Source: Gammaproteobacteria bacterium Ga0077536 | GTDB taxonomy: Bacteria > Pseudomonadota > Gammaproteobacteria > Ga0077536 | DNA length: 52,433 bases | Assembly: GCA_001464935.1 (NCBI GenBank) | Contig: LNEL01000025.1 | Coordinates: 1 to 52,433 of the forward strand | Direction of reading: 5' to 3' | In this document: positions 1-8,905 of the stretch, one piece after another | How the letters are laid out: each line of letters opens with the position of its first letter | Numbering within the stretch: position 1 is the first letter of the stretch | The notes under the pieces: model-generated | Told to the model about the DNA's origin: nothing | Database searches by the model: none | What the model saw: the letters and a program-made list of their open reading frames with translations, nothing else | Position numbers and translations under genes: made by a program

Positions 1-1655
1 GAGATGACGAACACGCTGCTGAAGACGGCGCGCTCGGCGGTGCTGGCGGTCGTGCGCGACTTCTCGTGCTCGATCGTCACCGGCGACAACCGCCTGCTGT
101 GTCCGGGCGAGGGGCTGCCGGTGCATATCTTCGGTTCGAGCCTGCAGTCGCAGTCGATGGTAGACCTGCATCGCGATCTGAAACCGGGTGATGCGTTCCT
201 GCACAACGATCCCTACCTCGGCAACACGCATGCGGCCGATCACATGGTGATGGTGCCGGTGTTCGTCGACGGCGTGCACCTGTTCACGACCTGCGCGAAG
301 GCGCACATGGCCGACTGCGGCAACTCGATACCGTCGACGTATCACGCGTATGCGCGGGATGTGTACGAGGAAGGGGCGCTGATCTTCCCGTGCGTGCGCG
401 TGCAGCTCCGCATGTGCAAGCGGCGCATTCGCGTGCCGGAGCAGTGGTACGGCGACTTCCTCGCGCAGATCGGCTCCGCCCGCATCGGCGAGCGGCGGCT
501 GATCGAGCTGACGAAGCGCTACGGGGCGGAGACGATCAAGGCCTTCATCAACGAGTGGTTCGCGTACTCGGAGCGTCGCATGGTCGATGCCATCGGCCGC
601 ATGCCGGCCGGCAAGCTGTCGAACACCACGACCTACGATCCGCTGCCGCCGGTATTGCCGAACGGTCTGCCGATTCGCGTCGATGTTGCCGTCGACCCGG
701 CAGCGGGCTATATCGACGTCGACCTGACGCACAACGCGGACAACATGGACTTCGGGCTCAACGAGTCACTCGCCTGTGCGACCTCGAACGCGATGTGCGG
801 CGTGTTCAACTGCATGGATCCGGACGTGCCGCACAACGCCGGCAGTTTTTCGCGCATCCGCGTGCACCTGCGTGAAGGCTGCATCACGGGCATTCCGAAG
901 TTCCCGCACAGCTGCTCGATGGCGACGACGAACATCGGCGACCGCATCGTCAACGTCACGCAGTCCGCGTTCGCCGCGATCGGCGATGGGCACGGGCTCG
1001 CCGAGGGCTCGATCGGCATGGGCGCCGGCGCGGCCGTGATCTCCGGCATGGACTGGCGCCGCAACGGGCCGTTCATCAACCAGGAGTGGCTGCTGACGAA
1101 CGGCGGGCCGGCGACGCCCGAGACCGAGTCGCGGCGGGCCTGATGTATCGCGGCAGCGTCGAGGTCGACGAGTCGAAGTACCCGATCCTGGTCAAGCAGC
1201 TGAAGGTCATCCCGGGCGGTGGCGGCGCGGGCCGCATGCGCGGTGCGCCGGGGTCCGAAGTGATCTACGGGCCGCGCAAGGATCCGATGATGATCGTCGT
1301 GTCCTGCGACGGCCAGGTGCATCCGCCTCAGGGTGTGCGCGGCGGTCAGGCGGGCCCGGCGGCGGCCACGTACAAGATCAAGGCGGACGGATCACAGGAG
1401 AAGCTGCCCGGAGTCGTCGAATGCCGGCTGGAGCCGGGCGAGTGGATACGCGGCGTCGATGCGGGCGGCGGTGGCTATGGCAATCCGCTCGAGCGCGATC
1501 CGAAGCGCGTGCTCCGTGACGTCATCGAACGCTGGGAAACGTCGGCGCGCGCCAACGACATCTATGGTGTGGTGCTGACGGGCAGTGTCGGTGACGACAC
1601 GCTCGCGATCGACGAGGCGGCGACGCTGGCGCGACGCAAGGCACTGGCTGGCTGA
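1..1655 (+). pseudogene. HyuB-type carboxylase/hydantoinase subunit, 5'-truncated by window edge and frameshifted
   Basis: This reads as a hydantoinase B/oxoprolinase/ketone-carboxylase alpha-type protein, nearly parallel to the intact copy that follows it. The reading frame is open from the first base, and the gene's start lies outside the window; base 4 corresponds to an internal Met of the next copy. Compared with that copy it has lost 27 bases in frame near 405 (a stretch around NYEHVDD) and 25 bases near 1125-1142. The second loss shifts the frame, so the first part stops at 1143 (ending ETESRRA). The C-terminal part resumes from about 1144 in another frame and runs to the stop at 1655, with family features such as YRGSVEVDES and GVDAGGGGYGNPL. 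As written it cannot make a full protein. A consensus or assembly error would look the same, so real decay is likely but not proven. Confidence 0.8.
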
Positions 1656-1722
1656 GCCAGCGCGTCCCCGGGCATCAGACACGCCCGGGGACGCTGACGG
1701 CGCCGGGCGCAGGAGGACTGTG

Positions 1723-3495
1723 ATGAGCAGAACGACCACGCCGGGCGGCGACTTCGATCCGATCCTGATGGCGGTGCTGGCGAACCGCCTGAACGCCATC
1801 GTGCGCGAGATGACGAACACGCTGTTGAAAACGGCGCGTTCGGCGGTGCTCGCGGTGGTGCGCGACTTCTCCTGTTCGATCGTGACCGGCGACAATCGGC
1901 TGCTGTGTGCGGCCGAAGGCGCGCCAGTGCATATCTTCGGATCCAGTCTCCAGACTGCCGCAATGTGCGAACTTCATGCCGATCTGGGACCGGGCGACGC
2001 CTTCCTGCACAACGATCCCTATCTCGGCAATTCACATCCGGCCGATCACATGTACATGGTGCCCGTGTTCATCGACGGTCAGCACCTGTTCACTGCCTGC
2101 GCGAAAGCCCATCAGGCCGACTGCGGGAATTCGATCCCGAGCACCTATTTCGCCAACGCGCGCGATGTCTACGAGGAGGGCGCGCTGATTTTTCCATGTG
2201 TGCGCGTGCAGCGAAACTATGAACATGTGGATGACATCATCCGCATGTGTCGTCGCCGCATCCGCGTGCCGGAACAGTGGTATGGCGATTACCTTGCGTC
2301 TATCGGGTCCGCACGCATCGGTGAACGCCGACTGATTGAGTTGACCAAGCGCTACGGCGTCGACATGCTTAAAGCGTTCGTCGAGGCGTGGTTCGCCTAT
2401 TCCGAGCGTCGCACGGTAGAGGCGATCCGGCGCATGCCGGCTGGACGTTGGACAAGTACCTCCGTCTACGATCCGTTGCCGCCGCTGCTGCCCGACGGTC
2501 TGCCAATTCGCGTCGACATCGAGGTCGACCCGGCGGCGGGGCGAATTGAAGTCGACCTGACACACAATGCAGACAATATTGCGTTCGGACTGAACGAATC
2601 CGTCGCTTGCGCAACGTCCAACGCAATGTGCGGCGTGTTCAACTGCATCGACCCGGACGTTCCGCACAACGCGGGAAGTTTTGCCCGCATCAACGTCAAG
2701 CTGCGCCAGGGCTGTGTAACTGGTATTCCGGAATTTCCACACAGTTGTTCAATGGCAACGACCAACATCGGCGATCGAATCGTGAACGCCGTGCAGGCCG
2801 CATTTGCACAGGTCGGCGAGGGTTATGGGAACGCCGAAGGGGCGATGGGCATGGGCGCTGGCGCCGCCGTGATTTCAGGCTATGACTGGCGGCGAGATGG
2901 CGCCTACATCAATCAGGAGTGGATGATTGCGAACGGGGGGCCGGCAACGCCGGCGACAGACGGCTGGTTGAATTTTGGTTTGCCGGTTGCCTGTGGCGTG
3001 ATCTATCGGGGCAGTGTGGAAGTGGACGAATCAAAGTTTCCGATGCTGTATCGGTCCATGCGCGTCGCGCGCGGCGGCGCGGGCGCAGGCACGTTCCGCG
3101 GCGGTCCGGGCGTTGAGGTGGTCTACGGACCGCGGCGTGACGCGATGACAATCGTCGTGTCATGCGACGGGCAGGTCAATGCCCCGCGCGGTGTGCGCGG
3201 CGGCCAGGATGGGCCGCCAGCGGAGACGTGGAAGATTCTTCTCAATGGCGCTGAAGAGAAGCTGCCTGGCGTCACGATCTGCACATTGAAAGCCGGCGAG
3301 TGGATACGCGGCGTCGATGCTGGCGGCGGTGGCTATGGCAGCCCGCTCGCGCGCGATCCGCAGCGCGTGCGGCGTGACGTGCTCGAGCGGTGGGAAACGC
3401 TCGAGAGCGGCGAGGTCGATGACGAATCTCTCGCAGTCGATGTGGCCGCCACGGCCGCGCGTCGTCTGGCGCTGGTGACGGGCGGGACCGGGTGA
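1723..3495 (+). CDS. HyuB-type (hydantoinase B/oxoprolinase family) protein, intact copy
   Basis: A 590-residue cytoplasmic protein of the HyuB family, which includes N-methylhydantoinase B and the alpha-type subunits of acetone and acetophenone carboxylases. The ATG at 1723 is chosen because AGGAGG lies just upstream at 1711-1716; an in-frame extension further upstream has no such support. Family features seen are the HNDPYLGN motif, a DLTHNADN segment, CSMATTNIGDR in the middle, and the glycine-rich GVDAGGGGYG near the C-terminus. It follows the broken paralogue closely, so the pair is a tandem duplication. A HyuA partner is not next to it inside the window and may lie to the left. The substrate cannot be read from sequence; hydantoin, oxoproline and ketone substrates all occur in the family. 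Confidence 0.85.
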   Translation: MSRTTTPGGDFDPILMAVLANRLNAIVREMTNTLLKTARSAVLAVVRDFSCSIVTGDNRLLCAAEGAPVHIFGSSLQTAAMCELHADLGPGDAFLHNDPYLGNSHPADHMYMVPVFIDGQHLFTACAKAHQADCGNSIPSTYFANARDVYEEGALIFPCVRVQRNYEHVDDIIRMCRRRIRVPEQWYGDYLASIGSARIGERRLIELTKRYGVDMLKAFVEAWFAYSERRTVEAIRRMPAGRWTSTSVYDPLPPLLPDGLPIRVDIEVDPAAGRIEVDLTHNADNIAFGLNESVACATSNAMCGVFNCIDPDVPHNAGSFARINVKLRQGCVTGIPEFPHSCSMATTNIGDRIVNAVQAAFAQVGEGYGNAEGAMGMGAGAAVISGYDWRRDGAYINQEWMIANGGPATPATDGWLNFGLPVACGVIYRGSVEVDESKFPMLYRSMRVARGGAGAGTFRGGPGVEVVYGPRRDAMTIVVSCDGQVNAPRGVRGGQDGPPAETWKILLNGAEEKLPGVTICTLKAGEWIRGVDAGGGGYGSPLARDPQRVRRDVLERWETLESGEVDDESLAVDVAATAARRLALVTGGTG

Positions 3496-3502
3496 CAGGT
3501 TC

Positions 3503-4111
3503 TTGAAGCGCACCAGCTGTCTGCGGCGCGCGGGGGCGCGTGATCTCCTGTGCCTGTTGCTCGCTGTCGTGTGCCCGTCAGGCGCGACGGCGCAGCAAGC
3601 CCCGGTGCCCGCCGAATCCTTCGACTGCGCCGACGCCTTCGATCTGATCGCGATGACCGTCATCATCCGCTGCGCCCACTACACGTCGCCTGCCGCCGCG
3701 CACGCGCGGATCGACGCGGCGCGTCATCGCCTGCAGGCTACCGGCCTCGCCACGGTGGCGGAGTTCGAGACCCTCGAGATCACATTCTGTCCGCTGATGC
3801 AGGGGACGGGCATGGTCCCCGGACCCGAACGGCTCTACCTCGACGATGGCTTGCAGGGCCTGAGCGTCGACGGCCTCGCCGAAATCATCGCGCACGAGCT
3901 CGAGCACGTGCGGCAATTCGCGAACCGCGGTGAGCGTGGCTTCAAGTGCGACTACGTGCGCGACATGATGGCCTGCGGCGGCTGCCAGGATCGGCGACAT
4001 CCGATGGAGCGCGAGGCCTACGAACGTCAGGATGCCGCGCGGTTGCGCCTGCTGCATGAATCCCCGTCGACGCCCGGATCCGTGACGACGCGGCTTCGGC
4101 CGGCGCCGTGA
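3503..4111 (+). CDS. Secreted putative zinc metalloprotease-like protein (HELEH)
   Basis: A 202-residue protein with a basic N-terminus and hydrophobic stretch (about residues 12-30, ending in ATAQQ) that looks like a Sec signal peptide, so it is probably periplasmic or secreted. Residues 131-135 read HELEH, the HExxH zinc-binding motif, in the setting IIAHELEHVRQF, which is typical of small metallopeptidase-like proteins. A cysteine-rich C-terminal part (CDYV, MACGGCQ) may form disulfides or bind metal. The start is TTG at 3503; the first in-frame ATG would remove the signal peptide. It begins 8 bases after the upstream HyuB stop, so it may be co-transcribed, though a functional link is not evident. 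Proteolytic activity is inferred only from the motif. Confidence 0.6.
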   Translation: MKRTSCLRRAGARDLLCLLLAVVCPSGATAQQAPVPAESFDCADAFDLIAMTVIIRCAHYTSPAAAHARIDAARHRLQATGLATVAEFETLEITFCPLMQGTGMVPGPERLYLDDGLQGLSVDGLAEIIAHELEHVRQFANRGERGFKCDYVRDMMACGGCQDRRHPMEREAYERQDAARLRLLHESPSTPGSVTTRLRPAP

Positions 4112-4271
4112 CGCGCCCCCGAAACCGGAAATTCTTCACGCTATTGGCCCCACCCGCCCGTTGACGACGGCCGGGGTCGAGGCGCTACATGATGACAAGG
4201 GAGCGGGTGGAAGGCCCGCGCGTTCAACGCAGGTTCCAGAAGGACTGGAACAGGGAAGCGAGGGAACCATC

Positions 4272-5114
4272 ATGAATCAGGTCATTTTCGGGCGCGCAGG
4301 CCTGCTGTGCGCAGCGTTGCTGCTGTCGTCCGGCGCGCACGCCATTTCGACCATCACAGCCAATGGCCGGGCCAGCCCCGAGCTGGCGCCGCCGACTGGT
4401 TCGATTCTGACCGATACCGCTGCCGGATCGCCGATCCCCAGAACGATCGTGTCAGTCGCGGATGAAGAGGCCGGTCTGTGGCGCTATGCGGCGACGGCGG
4501 ATATCGCGACCCCGAAGCTGCAGGTGTTCGGGTCCATCAACAACAGCGGCGGCGGGGCGCTTGGTAATTTCGAGGTGGCAGTGCTGTCTGCCAACGCCAC
4601 GGTGCGCGACACCATCACGATCACCGCACCTTCCGCCGATCCGTACATCGTGACGGCCGCGATGGTGATCGATGGCGTACTCGATGTCGATGGCACGAAC
4701 GGCCGGGTCAACGCGCTGCTGACGATTGCCCCCGAAGACAGGCTCAGCGCCACGCAGTCGCGCGCTTACACCACGAACGCGACCATCGTCGACGACGTGT
4801 TGCCGATCAGCTTCCAGTTCAGCGGCGATGCCGTGTTCGATCTGAGCTCATCACTGTTCTTCTCCGTCTCGCGCGTCGACGCCGGTGCCAGTCTGCTTGC
4901 GGACTTCAGCAACACGGCCCTCATCAAGCTGACGGTGACGACGCTTGCCGGCGACGTGATCGAGGGTGTCGATATCGCGAGCGAATCCGGCAACTTCGGG
5001 GTGGCACCAGTACCGGTGCCGGCCGCGCTGCCGCTGATGATCACGGCCCTGGCTGCGCTCGGCTGCAGGCGCGTCAGGCGCACCGGCGCAGGCAGAATCA
5101 GGTCGTCGCCCTGA
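4272..5114 (+). CDS. VPxPA-CTERM sorting-domain surface protein
   Basis: A 280-residue exported protein. Residues 1-23 form a signal peptide (hydrophobic core, then SGAHA). The middle is a low-complexity, Thr/Ser/Ala-rich beta-type domain with no family I recognise. The C-terminus has the three-part PEP-CTERM-like layout: a PVPAALPL motif, a short hydrophobic helix (MITALAALG) and a basic cluster (CRRVRR). Proteins of this class are recognised by an exosortase and are often linked to exopolysaccharide or biofilm matrix, so the genome probably encodes an exosortase elsewhere. The basic cluster is followed by about ten extra residues, which is unusual because the signal normally ends there. ATG 4272 has a purine-rich sequence (GCGAGGG) upstream. 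Its 3' end overlaps the convergent downstream gene by 17 bases. Confidence 0.6.
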   Translation: MNQVIFGRAGLLCAALLLSSGAHAISTITANGRASPELAPPTGSILTDTAAGSPIPRTIVSVADEEAGLWRYAATADIATPKLQVFGSINNSGGGALGNFEVAVLSANATVRDTITITAPSADPYIVTAAMVIDGVLDVDGTNGRVNALLTIAPEDRLSATQSRAYTTNATIVDDVLPISFQFSGDAVFDLSSSLFFSVSRVDAGASLLADFSNTALIKLTVTTLAGDVIEGVDIASESGNFGVAPVPVPAALPLMITALAALGCRRVRRTGAGRIRSSP

Positions 5115-6063
5115 GTCGGCGCACCGTGCGGGCTGCGAGCTGCCGACACCCGGCAATCGTGGATGACCAGGGAGCGGCGGGTGCCTGGCGCTCCAGCGCA
5201 CTGAAGGCTTCTTCGAGCTGCACTGCGCCGATCGTGCCCGCGGCACCGCGCAGCCGATGCAGCGCCGAGCGACAGGCAGGTTCGTCCCGATTGACGACGG
5301 CCACCATCAACTGGCCGAGCAGGCTTTCCACTTCCTGCTCGAACTGACTGACCAGCACCTGCCACATCAGGTCGTCGACGCAGGTGGCGCGCAGCTCGTC
5401 GACCAGCGCTTCGTGCAGCAGATGTTCATCGTCATCACCCTGTGGCGTGGTGCCGGTGTCCGCCGGTGCCGCATTTCCCGGGGTCGGCAGCGGGGCGTCG
5501 ACCATCGCCGGCGCGTGCACGGGCGCGCGCTGAACCTGCAACAGGTACAGCGGAACGGCGATGAAACAGATGTAGTAACCGACGGTGACCGCCGCACCCG
5601 GCTCGAACAGCGGGTTCATCATCCGCGCGACCGAAAAGGCCACGAGGCCCAGCACACTGGCAGCGAATCCGTAGCCCGTCCCGAACCGCCAGCCATAGCC
5701 GACGATGATCGCGAGAAACACCGGCAGTGAAATCGGTGCGTACTGGCCGCCGAGCGCGGTGAAGCCTGCGGCCACGAAGACATCGGTGACGAGCGCGACG
5801 CCGAGTCGCAGAGGCAGGCTGCGTGTGCGTGCGCAGCCGCGCTTCAGGGCCAGCGACCACGCCAGCAGCAGTCCACCCGCCGGCACGTAACCGAACAGCA
5901 GAGGCAGGCACTCGCAGGCAGCGAGCGCGTGCGACAGTGGCAGGTCGAGATGCAGCAACAGTGCGCCGATCACGGCCCCCGTGAGCAGCAGCCGGATCAC
6001 GGCCTGTTCGACGTGCGTGTCCATGCGCGAGCGCGCGAGCAGGGAAGGCCTGGCAGCGCTCAT
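5098..6063 (-). CDS. RpfC-like membrane sensor fused to an HPt domain, lacking kinase and receiver
   Basis: A 321-residue protein from ATG 6063; an in-frame TTG at 6180 and an ATG at 6024 are alternatives. The first half contains about five membrane helices and resembles the sensor region of RpfC-type hybrid kinases (GGQYAPISLPVFLAIIVGYGWRFG, given here only as positions about 125-147, and a final IAVPLYLL helix). After a short Pro/Ala linker the protein goes directly into a C-terminal HPt domain with the phospho-acceptor motif HRLRGAAG; the histidine is about residue 269. The histidine kinase core and receiver that separate these parts in RpfC are absent. It could act as a membrane-tethered phosphotransfer module or be a relic of an internal deletion. 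Reading is clean across the junction. Confidence 0.6.
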   Translation of the reverse strand: MSAARPSLLARSRMDTHVEQAVIRLLLTGAVIGALLLHLDLPLSHALAACECLPLLFGYVPAGGLLLAWSLALKRGCARTRSLPLRLGVALVTDVFVAAGFTALGGQYAPISLPVFLAIIVGYGWRFGTGYGFAASVLGLVAFSVARMMNPLFEPGAAVTVGYYICFIAVPLYLLQVQRAPVHAPAMVDAPLPTPGNAAPADTGTTPQGDDDEHLLHEALVDELRATCVDDLMWQVLVSQFEQEVESLLGQLMVAVVNRDEPACRSALHRLRGAAGTIGAVQLEEAFSALERQAPAAPWSSTIAGCRQLAARTVRRLRATT

Positions 6064-6180
6064 TGCGCGCAACCCGGTCGTGGTGTGCGATTGGCGTGTG
6101 CCGCCCTGCGTGCACGCCGCTCCCGGGCCCCGGCAAACAGGCCAGGCGCGCGGCTGCGGAAAAGCTTCATGACCCCTCAA

Positions 6181-6645
6181 TGCGATCTTGTTTTGGCGTC
6201 AGTGTGCCACGCACGGCGGTACCGACGAAGCGCGTCCGGGCGGTCAGGCATGCGTCGGGGCGAGCGTCGACCCGAGACAGGGCCGGGTCCGGGACCCGTG
6301 ACCACGATGGCTGCGCCGCAGCATGGCAACACGGCGAATGAGGCGCAGATGCGTGCTTTATGCCTCAATCAACGGGGAATTTAGCCACGGAGAGCGCGAA
6401 GAAAGACAAGAATTGATGGGAAATTTCCGCCATGAGATCGCCCGGCCTGGCAGGAGCGCCTCGGCGGCGCCCCTCGAATTTTTCTTCCTCCGTGCCCTTC
6501 GTGTCCTCCGTGGCTGGATTCGGATTTCGAAACACCACGGGCATCTCCAGTGGCCTGTCGTAGATGAAGTCCCGATGTTCGCGCCGTGCCGGGATCTGCG
6601 CTTGCTCGACGCGCGGCCCGGGCGCCGGTTCCCTGGCCGGGCGCT
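6181..6645. other. Intergenic region with no credible gene
   Basis: This 465-base stretch separates the leftward RpfC-like gene from the leftward stress-protein gene. Short open frames exist on both strands but none has a plausible protein or ribosome site. It holds the inverted-repeat element listed separately at 6383-6515; nothing else was recognised. Confidence 0.6.
6383..6515. repeat. Intergenic inverted-repeat element (AGCCACGGAG ... CTCCGTGGCT)
   Basis: Perfect 10-base terminal inverted repeats, AGCCACGGAG at 6383-6392 and CTCCGTGGCT at 6506-6515, flank about 113 bases. Similarity continues inward (about 17 of 21 bases pair), so the ends can form a long stem. Sequences of this type (CTTCGTGTCCTCCGTGGC) recur between genes in many environmental bacteria, to my knowledge. 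No coding capacity is seen. It may be a MITE-like or REP-like element. Confidence 0.55.
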
Positions 6646-7107
6646 TCAGCGCACTACTGTCACCGCACACGGTGCGTGATGCAGCACCTGCGAACTCGTA
6701 CTGCCCAGGACCAGCGCCGCGAATGCCGAGCGGCCGCGGGATCCGATGACGATCAGATCCATGGCCTGCTCACGCGCGAAATCGCAGATCACCTCGGCCG
6801 GCTGGCCCCAGACGATATGGCGTGACACGCCGGCGTCGACCGTCCCGAGGGCCTGTTGCGCGCTCGCGAAAGCCGGATCCTTGTCGGGATCGTTCATCTG
6901 CTTTTCCATGACTTCGAGGTATTCGAAATCCGTCAGCGGTGGAATCTCGGACAGCACGCTGAGCTGGTAGATTTCGGGACTGTGAACGCGCAACAGCGCG
7001 ACGCTCGCGTGGGCCAGTCGTGCCAGTTCGCCGGCATAGGCCGCCGCCTGTGTCGCACCCGTCGAGCCGTCGATGGGCACCAGGATTTTGCGCATCGGGA
7101 AAGCCAT
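6646..7107 (-). CDS. Universal stress protein (UspA family)
   Basis: A 153-residue single-domain Usp. The N-terminus reads KILVPIDGSTGATQA, the typical first strand and loop, and the C-terminal part carries the ATP-binding signature G-x2-G-x9-G-S/T (IGSRGRSAFAALVLGSTS). It is therefore likely to be an ATP-binding Usp acting in the cytoplasm during starvation or energy stress. ATG 7107 is preceded by GAGGGGG, a good ribosome site; a second Met at residue 5 is possible. The gene is divergent from fixL, and the shared intergenic region holds a FixJ-box-like sequence. Usp genes under FNR/ANR-type control are common in low-oxygen responses, so membership of the same regulon is plausible but inferred. 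Confidence 0.9.
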   Translation of the reverse strand: MAFPMRKILVPIDGSTGATQAAAYAGELARLAHASVALLRVHSPEIYQLSVLSEIPPLTDFEYLEVMEKQMNDPDKDPAFASAQQALGTVDAGVSRHIVWGQPAEVICDFAREQAMDLIVIGSRGRSAFAALVLGSTSSQVLHHAPCAVTVVR

Positions 7108-7287
7108 GCGTCACCCCCTCGGAAAATCATTGCCGTTTGGAGCCAGCGCAGGCGCTGCCAGGGCGCGACTCGCGGAGACCCCGTCTGTCCGCCTGCGGTC
7201 ACGGGTTGATGTTTGCCAGGCCACACCAGCAGCGGGCCGCGACGCACGGACAGGTGAATGATGACGCTTCAGCTTGCGCCAGCACAG

Positions 7288-7307
7288 TAGGTAGTTGTCC
7301 TTACGCC
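7288..7307 (+). promoter_or_regulatory. Candidate degenerate FixJ-type box upstream of fixL
   Basis: TAGGTAGTTGTCCTTACGCC matches the perfect palindrome upstream of fnr (9550-9569) at 14 or 15 of 20 positions, keeping GTA, TT and CCTTACG. It lies about 70 bases before the fixL start and in the region shared with the divergent stress-protein gene. Autoregulation of fixLJ is a possible role. The right half-site is better conserved than the left. Confidence 0.4.
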
Positions 7308-7377
7308 GCCGTCCACCGACGCTTGCCGCCCCCGTTCGTGGTCATTACCCTTGTCGCCAGCTACCGGAAATCACCCG

Positions 7378-8889
7378 ATGACCCCTGATGACGACTCTGC
7401 GCGCTCCGCGCGCGATCTGGCCGCGAAATATGAAGGCCTGATCAAGGCTGCCGTCGATGGCGTCGTGCTGATCGACGAGCGTGGACTGGTCGAGGTCTTC
7501 AACCCGGCAGCGGAACGCATCTTCGGCTATGCGACGGGCGATGTGATCGGGCGCAACATCACGATGCTGATGCCACAGGGTGACGCATCGCGACACGATG
7601 CCCATCTCGATACCTACCACCAGACCGGTCGCCGCCAGATCATCGGCATCGGGCGCGAACTGGTCGGCCGGCGGCGCAACGGCGAACTGTTCCCGATGGA
7701 TCTCGCGGTCGGCGAGGTGGCGAGCTCGGAAGGCCGCAAGTACGTGGGCTTCGTGCGCGACCTCACGCAACGCAAGCGGATGGAAGACACCATCCGCGCG
7801 CGCGAGGACGAGTTGCGGGAAGTCGTCGACAATGTCCCCATCGGCATCTTCACCGCCGAACTGCCCGGTATCATTCAGGCCGGCAACCCGGCCTTGCGCC
7901 GGCTGCTGCGATACGACCCGGGTGAACTGGCCGGCATGTCGTTCATCCGCCTGCTGTCAGGCGACGACTACCGCCAGCTGACCGCGATGGTCACGGACCT
8001 GACGAACGGTGCCGGCACCGAGCGGGTCGCTGAATTGCGGATGCGTCGCAAGGACGAAGTGGTGCTCGATGTCGCCCTGCACATCGGCCTCGTGGCCCGC
8101 GCCGGTGCCTCGCCGCTGATCGTCGGCATGGTGATCGATCGCACCGAGAAGGTTCGCAGCGAAGAGGTCGCGCGACAGGCGCGAGAACACCTGGCCCATG
8201 TCGGGCGTCTGACCACGCTGGGTGAAATGGCGTCCGCGATTGCGCACGAAATCAATCAGCCGCTGACCGCCATCGCCAACCACGCACAGGCCTGTCGACG
8301 GCTGCTGAGCACGGATCAGATGGACATCGCGACGCTGCAGGAAGCCTGTACCCAGATTGCCGAACAGGCACTGCGGGCCGGGCAGGTGGTGCGTCGCATC
8401 CGCGCTTTCGTCACCAAGCGTGAAAGCAACAAGGAGTACGCGGACCTGAACGAAATCGTCCGTTCGGTGCTGGAACTCGCCGCCGGCGACGCGCGTGAGG
8501 CGGGCGTGCGTGTCGAACTGAACCTCCAGCCCTCACCGCCGTCCGTGCTCGTCGACCCCGTGCAGCTGCAGCAGGTCTGTCTGAACCTGATCCGCAACGC
8601 AATCGACGCCATGCGCGATACCGCGGCTGATGCCCGTGTCATCGAAATTGCGAGCCGGGAACAGGGCGGCATGCATCTGCTGTCGTTCGATGACCGGGGG
8701 CCGGGCGTGGCGCCGGCGGCCCGCGACCGGCTGTTTCATCCGTTTTTCACGACCAAGTCCGATGGCATGGGCATGGGGCTGTCGATCAGTCAGTCGATAG
8801 TCGCGGCCCACGGCGGCACGCTGAAGTATGAAACGAACGCGCACGGCGGCGCGCGCTTCATCATCGCGCTGCCGGTCGTTGTCGGGTAA
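7378..8889 (+). CDS. fixL: FixL: oxygen-sensing haem PAS histidine kinase
   Basis: A 503-residue soluble sensor kinase. Domains in order: PAS 1 (about 15-135), PAS 2 (about 140-260), dimerisation/phosphoacceptor (about 275-345) and a GHKL ATPase (about 385-500). PAS 1 is of the FixL haem type: RHDAHL places the proximal haem His at about residue 73, followed by IIGIGR with the Arg that contacts bound oxygen at about residue 93. The H-box is SAIAHEINQPL (His about 290) and the ATPase ends with GMGMGLSISQSI and the usual glycine-rich loop. No membrane segments are seen, so oxygen is sensed in the cytoplasm. ATG 7378 is preferred over an in-frame TTG at 7351. fixJ follows after 16 bases, so the pair is one operon. 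Confidence 0.9.
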   Translation: MTPDDDSARSARDLAAKYEGLIKAAVDGVVLIDERGLVEVFNPAAERIFGYATGDVIGRNITMLMPQGDASRHDAHLDTYHQTGRRQIIGIGRELVGRRRNGELFPMDLAVGEVASSEGRKYVGFVRDLTQRKRMEDTIRAREDELREVVDNVPIGIFTAELPGIIQAGNPALRRLLRYDPGELAGMSFIRLLSGDDYRQLTAMVTDLTNGAGTERVAELRMRRKDEVVLDVALHIGLVARAGASPLIVGMVIDRTEKVRSEEVARQAREHLAHVGRLTTLGEMASAIAHEINQPLTAIANHAQACRRLLSTDQMDIATLQEACTQIAEQALRAGQVVRRIRAFVTKRESNKEYADLNEIVRSVLELAAGDAREAGVRVELNLQPSPPSVLVDPVQLQQVCLNLIRNAIDAMRDTAADARVIEIASREQGGMHLLSFDDRGPGVAPAARDRLFHPFFTTKSDGMGMGLSISQSIVAAHGGTLKYETNAHGGARFIIALPVVVG

Positions 8890-8905
8890 GCGCGGGAGCC
8901 CTGTG

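Noticed and set aside
7205..7218. TTGAT half-site between usp and fixL
   Set aside because: The left half matches the FNR consensus, but the right half (GCCAG) does not; chance is likely.
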